Source: Clavelina lepadiformis (taxonomy: Eukaryota; Chordata; Ascidiacea; Aplousobranchia; Clavelinidae). Taken from it: a stretch of 64,000 nucleotides of DNA. The translations under genes and the position numbers were made by a program. Below the pieces are notes generated by a model. It searched no databases, was not told the DNA's origin, and saw only the letters and a list, made by a program, of their open reading frames with translations. The DNA lies in assembly GCF_947623445.1 (NCBI RefSeq), contig NC_135243.1, positions 14,510,501-14,574,500 of the forward strand, read 5' to 3'. Positions 24,175-37,883 of this stretch are shown here, in pieces. Every line of letters begins with the position of its first letter. The stretch's first letter is position 1.

Positions 24175-27101
24175 GCTTACAACACCCTGTATTCCTAGGC
24201 GGTCACCCATCCAAGTACTAACCGGGCCCGAGGTTGCTTAACTTCCGAGATCGAACGAGATCGGGTCTACTCAACCTGATATGGTCGTAGGCAATTTAAA
24301 ATGAAAGAAAAAGGCTTTTTCAATTCTAATTCGATTGCATAGGAAATTGAAAAACGCAAATAGTTGCTATAATTTTAATTGACATATACAGCATGACTAA
24401 AATGCTTACAACACCCGGTATTCCCAGGCGGTCACCCATCCAAGTACTAACCGGGCCCGAGATTGCTTAACTTCCGATATCGGGTCTACTCAACCTGGTA
24501 TGGTCGTAGGCGATTTCAAATAAAAGAAAATGGCTTTTTTAATTAAAATTCGTTTGCATAGGAAATTCAAAATCACAAACAGTTGCTATATATTTATTTG
24601 AAGTATACAGCATGACTAAAATGCTTACAACACCCGGTATTCCCAGGCGGTCACCCATCCAAGTACTAACCGGGCCCGAGGTTGCTTAACTTCCGAGATC
24701 GGGTCTACTCAACCTGGTATGGTCGTAGGCGATTTCAAATGAAAGAAAATTGCTTTTTTAATTATAATTCGTTTGCATAGGAAATTCAAAATCACAAACA
24801 GTTGCTATATATTTAATTGAAATATACAGCATGACTAAAATGCTTACAACACCCGGTATTCCCAGGCGGTCACCCATCCAAGTACTAACCGGGCCCGAGG
24901 TTGCTTAACTTCCGAGATCAAACGAGATCGGGTCTACTCAACCTGGTATGGTCGTAGGCGATTTCAAATGAAAGAAAATGGCTTTTTCAATTATAATTCG
25001 ATTGCATAGGACATTCAAAAAATCAAATAGTTGCTATAAATTTGATTGAAAGATACAGCATGACTAAAATGCTTACAACACCCGGTATTACCAGGCAATC
25101 ACACATCCAAGTACTAAACGGGCCCGAGGTTGCTTAACTTCCGAGATCGAACGAGATCAGGTCTACTCAACCTGGTATGGTCGTAGGCGATTTCAAATGA
25201 AAGAAAAAGGCCGTTTCAAATCTAATTCCATTGCATAGCAAATTCAAAAAAGCAAAAAGTTGCTAAAAATTTAGTTGAAATATACAGCATGACTAAAATG
25301 CTTACAGCACCCGGTATTCCCAGGCGGTCACCCATCCAAGTACTAACCGGGCCCGAGGTTGCTTAACTTCCGAGATCGAACGAGATCGGGACTACTCAAC
25401 CTGGTATGGTCGTAGGCAATTTCAAATGAAAGAAAATGGCTTTTTTAATTAAAATTCGTTTGCATAGGAAATTCAAAATCACAAACAGTTGCTATATATT
25501 TATTTGAAGTATACAGCATGACTAAAATGCTTACAACACCCGGTATTCCCAGGCGGTCAACCATCCAAGTACTAACCGGGCCCGAGGTTGCTTAACTTCC
25601 GAGATCGAACGAGATCGGGACTACTCAACCTGGTATGGTCGTAGGCAATTTCAAAAGAAAGAAAATGGCCTTTTCAATTCTAATTCGATTGCATAGGAAA
25701 TTCAAAAAAGCAAATATTTGCTAAAAATTTAATCGAAATATACAGCATGACTAAAATGCTTACCACACCCGGTATTCCCAGGCGGTCACCCATCCAAGTA
25801 CTAACCGGGCCCGAGGTTGCTTAACTTCCGAGATCGAACGAGATCGGGTCTACTCAACCTGGTATGGTGGTAGGCAATTTCAAATGAAAGAAAATGACTT
25901 TTTCAATTATAATTCGATTGCATAGGAAATTCAAAAACGCAAATAGTTGCTATAATTTTAATTGACATATACAGCATGACTAAAATGCTTACAACACCCG
26001 GTATTCCCAGGCGGGCACCCATCCAAGTACTAACCGGGCTCGAGGTTGCTTAACTTCAGAGATCGGGTCTACTCAACCTGGTATGGTCGTAGGCGATTTC
26101 AAATGAAAGAAAATGTCTTTTTTAATTATAATTCGTTTGCATAGGAAATTCAAAATCACAAACAGTTGCTATATATTTAATTGAAATATACAGCATGACT
26201 AAATTGCTTACAACACCCGGTATTCCCAGGCGGTCACCCATCCAAGTACTAACCGTGCCCGAGGTTGCTTAACTTCCAAGATCAAACGAGATCGGGTCTA
26301 CTCAACCTGGTATGGTCGTAGGCGATTTCAAATGAATAAAAATGGCTTTTTCAATTATAATTCGATTGCATAGGACATTCAAAAAATCAAATAGTTGCTA
26401 TAAATTTGATTGAAAGATACAGCATGACTAAAATGCTTACAACACCCGGTATTACCAGGCAATCACACATCCAAGTACTAACCGGGCCCGAGATTGCTTA
26501 ACTTCCGAGATCGGGTCTACTCAACCTGGTATGGTCGTAGGCGATTTCAAATGAAAGAAAATTGCTTTTTTAATTATAATTCGTTTGCATAGGAAATTCA
26601 AAATCACAAACAGTTGCTATATATTTATTTGAAATATACAGCATGATTAAATTGCTTACCACACCCGGTATTCCCAGGCGGTCACCCATCCAAGTACTAA
26701 CCGGGCCCGAGGTTGCTTAACTTCCGAGATCGAACGAGATCGGGTCTACTCAACCTGGTATGGTGGTAGGCAATTTCAAATGAAAGAAAATGACTTTTTC
26801 AATTATAATTCGATTGCATAGGAAATTCAAAAACGCAAATAGTTGCTATAAATTTAATTGACATATACAGCATGACTAAAATGCTTACAACACCCGGTAT
26901 TCCCAGGCGGGCACCCATCCAAGTACTAACCGGGCTCGAGGTTGCTTAACTTCAGAGATCGGGTCTACTCAACCTGGTATGGTCGTAGGCAATTTCAAAC
27001 GAAAGAAAATGGCGTTTTCAATTCTAATTCGATTGCATAGGAAATTCAAAAAAGCAAATAGTTGCTAAAAATTGAATCGAAATATACAGCATGACTAAAA
27101 T
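24175..27101 (-). repeat. Array block 9: 13 5S units between the two large repeat copies
   Basis: Gene low coordinates: 24175, 24404s, 24623s, 24842, 25071, 25300, 25529, 25758, 25987s, 26206, 26435s, 26654, 26883s. Units 25758-26883 are copied at 28913-30038 with offset 3155. Two short genes in a row occur at 24404 and 24623. Confidence 0.92.
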
Positions 27102-30100
27102 GCTTACAGCATCCACTATTCCCAGGCGAGCACCCATCCAAGTACTAACAGAACCCGAGGTTGCTTAACTTCGGAGATCGAACGAGATCGGGTCTACTCA
27201 ACCTGGTATGGTCGTAGGCAATTTCAAAAGAAATAAAATGGCAATTTCAATTCTAATTCGATTTCATAGGAAATTCAAAAACACAAATAGTTGCTATACA
27301 ATTAATTGAAATATACAGCATGTCTAAAATGCTTATCGCACCCGGTATTCCCAGGCGGTCACCCATCCAAGTACTAACCGGGCTCGAGGTTGCTTAACTT
27401 CCGAGATCGAACGAGATCGGGTCTACTCAACCTGGTATGGTCGTAGGTGATTTCAAATGAAAGAAAATGGCCTTTTCAATTATAATTCGATTTCATAAGA
27501 AATTCAAAAAGGCAAACAGATGTTATCAATTTAATTGAAGTATACAGCATGACTAAAATGCTTACAAAACCCGGTATTCCCAGGCGGTCACCCATCCAAG
27601 TACTAACCGGGCCCGAGGTTGCTTCATTTCCGAGATCGAACGAGATCGGGTCTACTCAACCTGGTATGGTCGTAGGCAATTTCAAAAGAAAGAAAATGGC
27701 CTTTTCAATTCTAATTCGATTGCATAGGAAATTCAAAAAAGCAAATAGTTGCTAAAAATTTAATCGAAATATACAGCATGACTAAAATGCTTACAGCACT
27801 CACTATTCCCAGGCGATCACCCATCCAAGTACTAACGGGGCCCGAGGTTGCTTAACTTCCGAGATCGAACGAGATCGGGTCTACTCAACCTGGTATGGTC
27901 GTAGGCGATTGCATATGAAAGAAAATGGTCTTTCCAATTCTAATCCGATTGCATAGGAAATTCAAAATAGAAAATAGTTGTTATAAATTTGATTGAAATA
28001 TACAGCAAGACTAAAATGCTTACAACACCCTGTATTCCCAGGCGGTCACTCATCCAAGTACTAACCGGGTCCGAGGTTTCTTAAATTCCCAGATCGTATC
28101 TACTCAACCTGGTATGGTCGAAGGTGGGTTCAAATGAAAGAAAATGGCTTTTTTAATTACAATTCGATTGCATAGGAAATTCAAAAAACAAATAGTTGCT
28201 ATAAATTTAATTGAAATATACAGCATGACTAAAATGCTTACAACACCCTGTATTCCTAGGCGGTCACCCATCCAAGTACTAACCGGGCCCGAGGTTGCTT
28301 AACTTCCGAGATCGAACGAGATCGGGTCTACTCAAACTGATATGGTCGTAGGCAATTTAAAATGAAAGAAAAAGGCTTTTTCAATTCTAATTCGATTGCA
28401 TAGGAAATTCAAAAACGCAAATAGTTGCTATAATTTTAATTGACATATACAGCATGACTAAAATGCTTACAACAACCGGTATTCCCAGGCGGTCACCCAT
28501 CCAAGTACTAACCGGGCCCGAGATTGCTTAACTTCCGATATCGGGTCTACTCAACCTGGTATGGTCGTAGGCGATTTCAAATGAAAGAAAATGGCTTTTT
28601 TAATTAAAATTCGTTTGCATAGGAAATTCAAAATCACAAACAGTTGCTATATATTTATTTGAAGTATACAGCATGACTAAAATGCTTACAACACCCGGTA
28701 TTCCCAGGCGGTCACCCATCCAAGTACTAACCGGGCCCGAGGTTGCTTAACTTCCGAGATCGAACGAGATCGGGACTACTCAACCTGGTATGGTCGTAGG
28801 CAATTTCAAAAGAAAGAAAATGGCCTTTTCAATTCTAATTCGATTGCATAGGAAATTCAAAAAAGCAAATATTTGCTAAAAATTTAATCGAAATATACAG
28901 CATGACTAAAATGCTTACCACACCCGGTATTCCCAGGCGGTCACCCATCCAAGTACTAACCGGGCCCGAGGTTGCTTAACTTCCGAGATCGAACGAGATC
29001 GGGTCTACTCAACCTGGTATGGTGGTAGGCAATTTCAAATGAAAGAAAATGACTTTTTCAATTATAATTCGATTGCATAGGAAATTCAAAAACGCAAATA
29101 GTTGCTATAATTTTAATTGACATATACAGCATGACTAAAATGCTTACAACACCCGGTATTCCCAGGCGGGCACCCATCCAAGTACTAACCGGGCTCGAGG
29201 TTGCTAAACTTCAGAGATCGGGTCTACTCAACCTGGTATGGTCGTAGGCGATTTCAAATGAAAGAAAATGGCTTTTTTAATTATAATTCGTTTGCATAGG
29301 AAATTCAAAATCACAAACAGTTGCTATATATTTAATTGAAATATACAGCATGACTAAATTGCTTACAACACCCGGTATTCCCAGGCGGTCACCCATCCAA
29401 GTACTAACCGGGCCCGAGGTTGCTTAACTTCCAAGATCAAACGAGATCGGGTCTACTCAACCTGGTATGGTCGTAGGCGATTTCAAATGAATAAAAATGG
29501 CTTTTTCAATTATAATTCGATTGCATAGGACATTCAAAAAATCAAATAGTTGCTATAAATTTGATTGAAAGATACAGCATGACTAAAATGCTTACAACAC
29601 CCGGTATTACCAGGCAATCACACATCCAAGTACTAACCGGGCCCGAGATTGCTTAACTTCCGAGATCGGGTCTACTCAACCTGGTATGGTCGTAGGCGAT
29701 TTCAAATGAAAGAAAATTGCTTTTTTAATTATAATTCGTTTGCATAGGAAATTCAAAATCACAAACAGTTGCTATATATTTATTTGAAATATACAGCATG
29801 ATTAAATTGCTTACCACACCCGGTATTCCCAGGCGGTCACCCATCCAAGTACTAACCGGGCCCGAGGTTGCTTAACTTCCGAGATCGAACGAGATCGGGT
29901 CTACTCAACCTGGTATGGTGGTAGGCAATTTCAAATGAAAGAAAATGACTTTTTCAATTCTAATTCGATTGCATAGGAAATTCAAAAACGCAAATAGTTG
30001 CTATAATTTTAATTGACATATACAGCATGACTAAAATGCTTACAACACCCGGTATTCCCAGGCGGGCACCCATCCAAGTACTAACCGGGCCCGAGGTTGC

Positions 30101-33100
30101 TTAACTTCAGAGATCGGGTCTACTCAACCTGGTATGGTCGTAGGCGATTTCAAATGAAAGAAAATGGCTTTTTTAATTATAATTCGTTTGCATAGGAAAT
30201 TCAAAATCACAAACAGTTGCTATATATTTAATTGAAATATACAGCATGACTAAATTGCTTACAACACCCGGTATTCCCAGGCGGTCACCCATCCAAGTAC
30301 TAACCGGGCCCGAGGTTGCTTAACTTCCAAGATCAAACGAGATCGGGTCTACTCAACCTGGTATGGTCGTAGGCGATTTTAAATGAAAGAAAATGGCTTT
30401 TTCAATTATAATTCGATTGCATAGGACATTCAAAAAATCAAATAGTTGCTATAAATTTGATTGAAAGATACAGCATGACTAAAATGCTTACAACACCCGG
30501 TATTACCAGGCAATCACACATCCAAGTACTAACCGGGCCCGAGGTTGCTTAACTTCCGAGATCGAACGAGATCGGGTCTACTCAACCTGGTATGGTCGTA
30601 TGCGATTTCAAGTGAAAGAAAATGGCCCTTTCAATTCTAATTCGATTGCATAGCAATTTCAAAAAAGCAAATAGTTGCTAAAAATTTAATTGAAATATAC
30701 AGCATGACTAAAATGCTTACAGCACCCGGTATTCCCAGGCGGTCACCCATCCAAGTACTAACCGGGCCCGAAGTTGCTTAACTTCCGAGATCAGACGAGA
30801 TCGGGTCTACTCAACCTGGTATGGTAGTAGGTGATTTCAAAAGAAAGAAAATGGCGTTTTCAATTCTAATTCGAGTGCATAGGAAATTCAAAATCGCAAA
30901 CAGATGTTATAAATTTAATTGAAATATACAGCATGACTAAAATGCTTACAACACCCGGTATTCCCAGGCGGTCACCCATCCAAGTACTAACCGGGCCCGA
31001 AGTTGCTTAACTTCCGAGATCGAACGAGATCGGGTCTACTCAACCTGGTATGGTGGTAGGCAATTTCAAATGAAAGAAAATGACTTTTTCAATTATAATT
31101 CGATTGCATAGGAAATTCAAAAACGCAAATAGTTGCTATAATTTTAATTGACATATACAGCATGACTAAAATGCTTACAACACCCGGTATTCCTAGGCGG
31201 TAACCCATCCAAGTACTAACCGGGCCCGAGGTTGCTTAACTTCCGAGATCGGGTCTACTCAACCTGGTATGGTCGTAGGCGATTTCAAATGAAAGAAAAT
31301 GGCTTTTTTAATTATAATTCGTTTGCATAGGAAATTCAAAATCACAAACAGTTGCTATATATTTAATTGAAATATACAGCATGACTAAATTGCTTACAAC
31401 ACCCGGTATTCCCAGGCGGTCACCCATCCAAGTACTAACCGGGCCCGAGGTTGCTTAACTTCCAAGATCAAACGAGATCGGGTCTACTCAACCTGGTATG
31501 GTCGTAGGCGATTTTAAATGAATAAAAATGGCTTTTTCAATTATAATTCGATTGCATAGGACATTCAAAAAATCAAATAGTTGCTATAAATTTGATTGAA
31601 AGATACAGCATGACTAAAATGCTTACAACACCCGGTATTACGATGGCAATCACACATCCAAGTACTAACCGGGCCCGAGATTGCTTAACTTCCGAGATCG
31701 GGTCTACTCAACCTGGTATGGTCGTAGGCGATTTCAAATGAAAGAAAATTGCTTTTTTAATTATAATTCGTTTGCATAGGAAATTCAAAATCACAAACAG
31801 TTGCTATATATTTATTTGAAATATACAGCATGATTAAATTGCTTACCACACCCGGTATTCCCAGGCGGTCACCCATCCAAGTACTAACCGGGCCCGAGGT
31901 TGCTTAACTTCCGAGATCAAACGAGATCGGGTCTACTCAACCTGGTATGGTCGTAGGCGATTTCAAATGAAAGAAAATGTCTTTTTCAATTATAATTCGA
32001 TTGCATAGGACATTCAAAAAATCAAATAGTTGCTATAAATTTGATTGAAAGATACAGCATGACTAAAATGCTTACAACACCCGGTATTACCAGGCAATCA
32101 CACATCCAAGTACTAACCGGGCCCGAGGTTGCTTAACTTCCCAGATCGAACGAGATCGGGTCTACTCAACCTGGTATGGTCGTAGGCGATTTCAAATGAA
32201 AGAAAAAAGGCCTTTTCAAATCTAATTCCAATGCATAGCAAATTCAAAAAAGCAAATAGTTGCTAAAAATTTAGTTGAAATATACAGCATGACTAAAATG
32301 CTTACAGCACCCGGTATTCCCAGGCGGTCACCCATCCAAGTACTAACCGTGCCCGAAGTTGCTTAACTTCCGAGATCAGACGAGATCGGGTCTACTCAAC
32401 CTGGTATGGTAGTAGGTGATTTCAAAAGAATTAAAATGGCGTTTTTAATTCTAATTCGATTGCATAGGAAATTCAAAATCGCAAACAGATGTTATAAATT
32501 TAATTGAAATATACAGCATGACTAAAATGCTTACAACACCCGGTATTCCCAGGCGGTCACCCATCCAAGTACTAACCGGGCCCGAGGTTGCTTAACTTCC
32601 GAGATCGAACGAAATCGGGTCTACTCAACCTGGTATGGTCGTAGGCAATTTCAAAAGAAAGAAAATGGTCTTTCCACTTCTAATTCGATTGCATAGGAAA
32701 TTCAAAAAAGCAAATAGTTGTTAAAAATTTGATTGAAATATACAGCATGACTAAAATGCTTACAACACCCGGTATTACCAGGCAATCACACATCCAAGTA
32801 CTAACCGGGCCCGAGGTTGCTTAACTTTCGAGATCGAACGAGATCGGGTCTACTCAACCTGGTATGGTCGTAGGCAATTTCAAAAGAAAGAAAATGGCGT
32901 TTTCAATTCTAATTCGATTGCATAGGAAATTCAAAAAACAAATAGTTGCTAAAAATTGAATCGAAATATACAGCATGACTAAAATGCTTACAGCATCCAC
33001 TATTCCCAGGCGAGCACCCATCCAAGTACTAACAGAACCCGAGGTTGCTTAACTTCGGAGATCGAACGAGATCGGGTCTACTCAACCTGGTATGGTCGTA

Positions 33101-34120
33101 GGCAATTTCAAAAGAAATAAAATGGCAATTTCAATTCTAATTCGATTTCATAGGAAATTCAAAAACGCAAATAGTTGCTATAAATTTAATTGAAATATAC
33201 AGCATGTCTAAAATGCTTATCGCACCCGGTATTCCCAGGCGGTCACCCATCCAAGTACTAACCGGGCTCGAGGTTGCTTAACTTCCGAGATCGAACGAGA
33301 TCGGGTCTACTCAACCTGGTATGGTCGTAGGTGATTTCAAATGAAAGAAAATGGCCTTTTCAATTATAATTCGATTTCATAAGAAATTCAAAAAGGCAAA
33401 CAGATGTTATAAATTTAATTGAAGTATACAGCATGACTAAAATGCTTACAAAACCCGGTATTCCCAGGCGGTCACCCATCCAAGTACTAACCGGGCCCGA
33501 GGTTGCTTCATTTCCGAGATCGAACGAGATCGGGTCTACTCAACCTGGTATGGTCGTAGGCAATTTCAAAAGAAAGAAAATGGCCTTTTCAATTCTAATT
33601 CGATTGCATAGGAAATTCAAAAAAGCAAATAGTTGCTAAAAATTTAATCGAAATATACAGCATGACTAAAATGCTTACAGCACCCACTATTCCCAGGCGA
33701 TCACCCATCCAAGTACTAACCGGGCCCGAGGTTGCTTAACTTCCGAGATCGAACGAGATCGGGTCTACTCAACCTGGTATGGTCGTAGGCGATTGCATAT
33801 GAAAGAAAATGGTCTTTCCAATTCTAATCCGATTGCATAGGAAATTCAAAATAGAAAATAGTTGTTATAAATTTGATTGAAATATACAGCATGACTAAAA
33901 TGCTTACAAAACCCTGTATTCCCAGGCGGTCACTCATCCAAGTACTAACCGGGTCCGAGGTTGCTTAACTTCCGAGATCGTATCTACTCAACCTGGTATG
34001 GTCGAAGGTGGGTTCAAATGAAAGAAAATGGCTTTTTCAATTAAAATTCGATTGCATAGGAAATTCAAAATCACAAACAGTTGCTATATATTTATTTGAA
34101 GTATACAGCATGACTAAAAT
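27102..34120 (-). repeat. Array block 10: 31 5S units (large higher-order repeat, copy B)
   Basis: Gene low coordinates: 27102, 27331, 27560, 27789, 28018s, 28236, 28465s, 28684, 28913, 29142s, 29361, 29590s, 29809, 30038s, 30257, 30486, 30715, 30944, 31173s, 31392, 31621s (ends 31729), 31841, 32070, 32300, 32529, 32758, 32986, 33215, 33444, 33673, 33902s. Against block 8 it has about four extra units (29590-30257) and lacks the unit matching 21895. Confidence 0.93.
31621..31729 (-). pseudogene. 5S rRNA pseudogene, deletion form with small insertion (109 nt)
   Basis: Arm III deletion form of the C-box variant. It also has one extra base and a local change (plus strand ttacgatggcaatc for ttaccaggcaatc), unique in the window. 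Its partner at 21447 lacks this, so the change is later than the block duplication. Confidence 0.83.
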
Positions 34121-35723
34121 GCTTACAACACCCGGTATTCCCAGGCGGTCACCCATCCAAGTACTAACCGGGCCCGAGGTTGCTTAACTTCCGAGATCGA
34201 ACGAGATCGGGACTACTCAACCTGGTATGGTCGTAGGCAATTTCAAAAGAAAGAAAATGGCCTTTTCAATTCTAATTCGATTGCAAAGGAAATTCAAAAA
34301 AGCAAATATTTGCTAAAAATTTAATCGAAATATACAGCATGACTAAAATGCTTACAGCACCCACTATTCCCAGGCGATCACCCATCCAAGTACTAACCGG
34401 GCCCGAGGTTGCTTAACTTCGGAGATCGAACGAGATCGGGTCTACTCAACCTGGTATGGTCGTAGGCAATTTCAAAAGAAATAAAATGGCAATTTCAATT
34501 CTAATTCGATTTCATAGGAAATTCAAAAACGCAAATAGTTGCTATAAATTTAATTGAAATATACAGCATGTCTAAAATGCTTATCGCACCCGGTATTCCC
34601 AGGCGGTCACCCATCCAAGTACTAACCGGGCTCGAGGTTGCTTAACTTCCGAGATCGAACGAGATCGGGTCTACTCAACCTGGTATGGTCGTAGGTGATT
34701 TCAAATGAAAGAAAAAGGCCTTTTCAATTATAATTCGATTTCATAAGAAATTCAAAAAGGCAAACAGATGTTATAAATTTAATTGAAGTATACAGCATGA
34801 CTAAAATGCTTTCAAAACCCGGTATTCCCAGGCGGTCACCCATCCAAGTACTAACCGGGCCCGAGGTTGCTTAATTTCCGAGATCGAACGAGATCGGGTC
34901 TACTCAACCTGGTATGGTCGTAGGCAATTTCAAAAGAAATAAAATGGCAATTTCAAATCTAATTCGATTTCATAGGAAATTCAAAAACGCAAATAGTTGC
35001 TATAAAATTAATTGAAATATACAGCATGTCTAAAATGCTTATCGCACCCGGTATTCCCAGGCGGTCACCCATCCAAGTACTAACCGGGCTCGAGGTTGCT
35101 TAACTTCCGAGATCGAACGAGATCGGGTCTACTCAACCTGGTATGGTCGTAGGTGATTTCAAATGAAAGAAAATGGCCTTTTCAATTATAATTCGATTTC
35201 ATAAGAAATTCAAAAAGGCAAACAGATGTTATAAATTTAATTGAAGTATACAGCATGACTAAAATGCTTACAAAACCCGGTATTCCCAGGCGGTCACCCA
35301 TCCAAGTACTAACCGGGCCCGAGGTTGCTTAATTTCCGAGATCGAACGAGATCGGGTCTACTCAACCTGGTATGGTCGTAGGCAATTTCAAAAGAAAGAA
35401 AATGGCCTTTTCAATTCTAATTCGATTGCATAGGAAATTCAAAAAAGCAAATAGTTGCTAAAAATTTAATCGAAATATACAGCATGACTAAAATGCTTAC
35501 AGCACCCACTATTCCCAGGCGATCACCCATCCAAGTACTAACCGGGCCCGAGGTTGCTTGACTTCCGAGATCGAACGTAATCAAGTCTGCTCAACCTGGT
35601 ATGGTCGTAGGCGATTTCAAACGAAAGAAAATGGCAATTTCAATTCTATTTCGATTGCATAGGAAATTCAAAAATTCAAATAGTTGCTATAATTTTAATT
35701 GACATATACAGCATGACTAAAAT
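34121..35723 (-). repeat. Array block 11: 7 full-length 5S units with a two-unit duplication
   Basis: Gene low coordinates: 34121, 34350, 34579, 34808, 35037, 35266, 35495. Units 34579-34808 and 35037-35266 are a tandem copy of a two-unit segment (offset 458). The gene at 34808 has gctttc at its 3' end instead of gcttac. Confidence 0.92.
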
Positions 35724-37077
35724 GCTTACAACACCCGGTATTCCCAGGCGGTCACCCATCCAAGTACTAACCGGGCCCGAGATTGCTTAACTTCCGAGAT
35801 CGGGTCTACTCAACCTGGTATGGTCGTAGACGATTTCAAATGAAAGAAAATGGCTTTTTTAATTATAATTCGTTTGCATAGGAAATTCAAAATCACAAAC
35901 AGTTGCTATATATTTATTTGAAATATACAGCATGATTAAATTGCTTACAACACCCGGTATTCCCAGGCGGTCACCCATCCAAGTACTAACCGGGCCCGAG
36001 GTTGCTTAACTTCCGAGATCGAACGAGATCGGGTCTACTCAACCTGGTATGGTGGTAGGCAATTTCAAATGAAAGAAAATGACTTTTTCAATTATAATTC
36101 GATTGCATAGGAAATTCAAAAACGCAAATAGTTGCTATAATTTTAATTGACATATACAGCATGACTAAAATGCTTACAACACCCGGTATTCCCAGGCGGT
36201 CACCCATCCAAGTACTAACCGGGCCCGAGGTTGCTTAACTTCCGAGATCGGGTCTACTCAACCTGGTATGGTCGTAGGCGATTTCAAATGAAAGAAAATG
36301 GCTTTTTTAATTATAATTCGTTTGCATAGGAAATTCAAAATCACAAACAGTTGCTATATATTTAATTGAAAATTACAGCATGACTAAAATGCTTACAACA
36401 CCCGGTATTCCCAGGCGGTCACCCATCCAAGTACTAACCGGGCCCGAGGTTGCTTAACTTCCGAGATCAAACGAGATCGGGTCTACTCAACCTGGTATGG
36501 TCGTAGGCGATTTCAAATGAAAGAAAATGGCTTTTTCAATTATAATTCGATTGCATAGGACATTCAAAAAATCAAATAGTTGCTATAAATTTGATTGAAA
36601 GATACAGCATGACTAAAATGCTTACAACACCCGGTATTACCAGGCAATCACACATCCAAGTACTAAACGGGCCCGAGGTTGCTTAACTTCCGAGATCGAA
36701 CGAGATCAGGTCTACTCAACCTGGTATGGTCGTAGGCGATTTCAAATGAAAGAAAAAGGCCTTTTCAAATCTAATTCCATTGCATAGCAAATTCAAAAAA
36801 GCAAAAAGTTGCTAAAAATTTAGTTGAAATATACAGCATGACTAAAATGCTTACAGCACCCGGTATTCCCAGGCGGTCACCCATCCAAGTACTAACCGTG
36901 CCCGAAACTGCTTAACTTCCGAGATCAGACGAGATCGGGTCTACTCAACCTGGTATGGTAGTAGGTGATTTCAAAAGAATTAAAATGGCGTTTTTAATTC
37001 TAATTCGATTGCATAGGAAATTCAAAATCGCAAACAGATGTTATAAATTTAATTGAAATATACAGCATGACTAAAAT

Positions 37078-37195
37078 GCTTACAACACCCGGTATTCCCA
37101 GGCGGTCACCCATCCAAGTACTAACCGGGCCCGAGGTTGCTTAACTTCCGAGATCGAACGAGATCGGGTCTACTCAACCTGGTATGGTCGTAGGC
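37078..37195 (-). rRNA. 5S rRNA gene, exact array consensus
   Basis: Full match to consensus. It is the unit present here and absent from the paired block at 17.6-17.8 kb, so its arrival or loss is one of the unit-sized differences between the copies. T4 terminator present. Confidence 0.93.
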
Positions 37196-37764
37196 AATTT
37201 CAAACGAAAGAAAATGGCGTTTTCAATTCTAATTCGATTGCATAGGAAATTCAAAAAAGCAAATAGTTGCTAAAAATTGAATCGAAATATACAGCATGAC
37301 TAAAATGCTTACAGCATCCACTATTCCCAGGCGAGCACCCATCCAAGTACTAACAGAAACCGAGGTTGCTTAACTTCGGAGATCGAACGAGATCGGGTCT
37401 ACTCAACCTGGTATGGTCGTAGGCAATTTCAAAAGAAATAAAATGGCAATTTCAATTCTAATTCGATTTCATAGGAAATTCAAAAACGCAAATAGTTGCT
37501 ATAAAATTAATTGAAATATACAGCATGTCTAAAATGCTTATCGCACCCGGTATTCCCAGGCGGTCACCCATCCAAGTACTAACCGGGCTCGAGGTTGCTT
37601 AACTTCCGAGATCGAACGAGATCGGGTCTACTCAACCTGGTATGGTCGTAGGTGATTTCAAATGAAAGAAAATGGCCTTTTCAATTATAATTCGATTTCA
37701 TAAGAAATTCAAAAAGGCAAACAGATGTTATAAATTTAATTGAAGTATACAGCATGACTAAAAT

Positions 37765-37883
37765 GCTTACAAAACCCGGTATTACCCAGGCGGTCACTCA
37801 TCCAAGTACTAACCGGGCCCGAGGTTGCTTAATTTCCGAGATCGAACGAGATCGGGTCTACTCAACCTGGTATGGTCGTAGGC
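37765..37883 (-). rRNA. 5S rRNA gene with one inserted base (119 nt)
   Basis: One additional A/T pair lies in the 3' arm (plus strand ggtattacccagg), and the C box has ggtcactcatcc. The partner at 18282 is 118 nt long, so the insertion came after the duplication. Confidence 0.82.
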
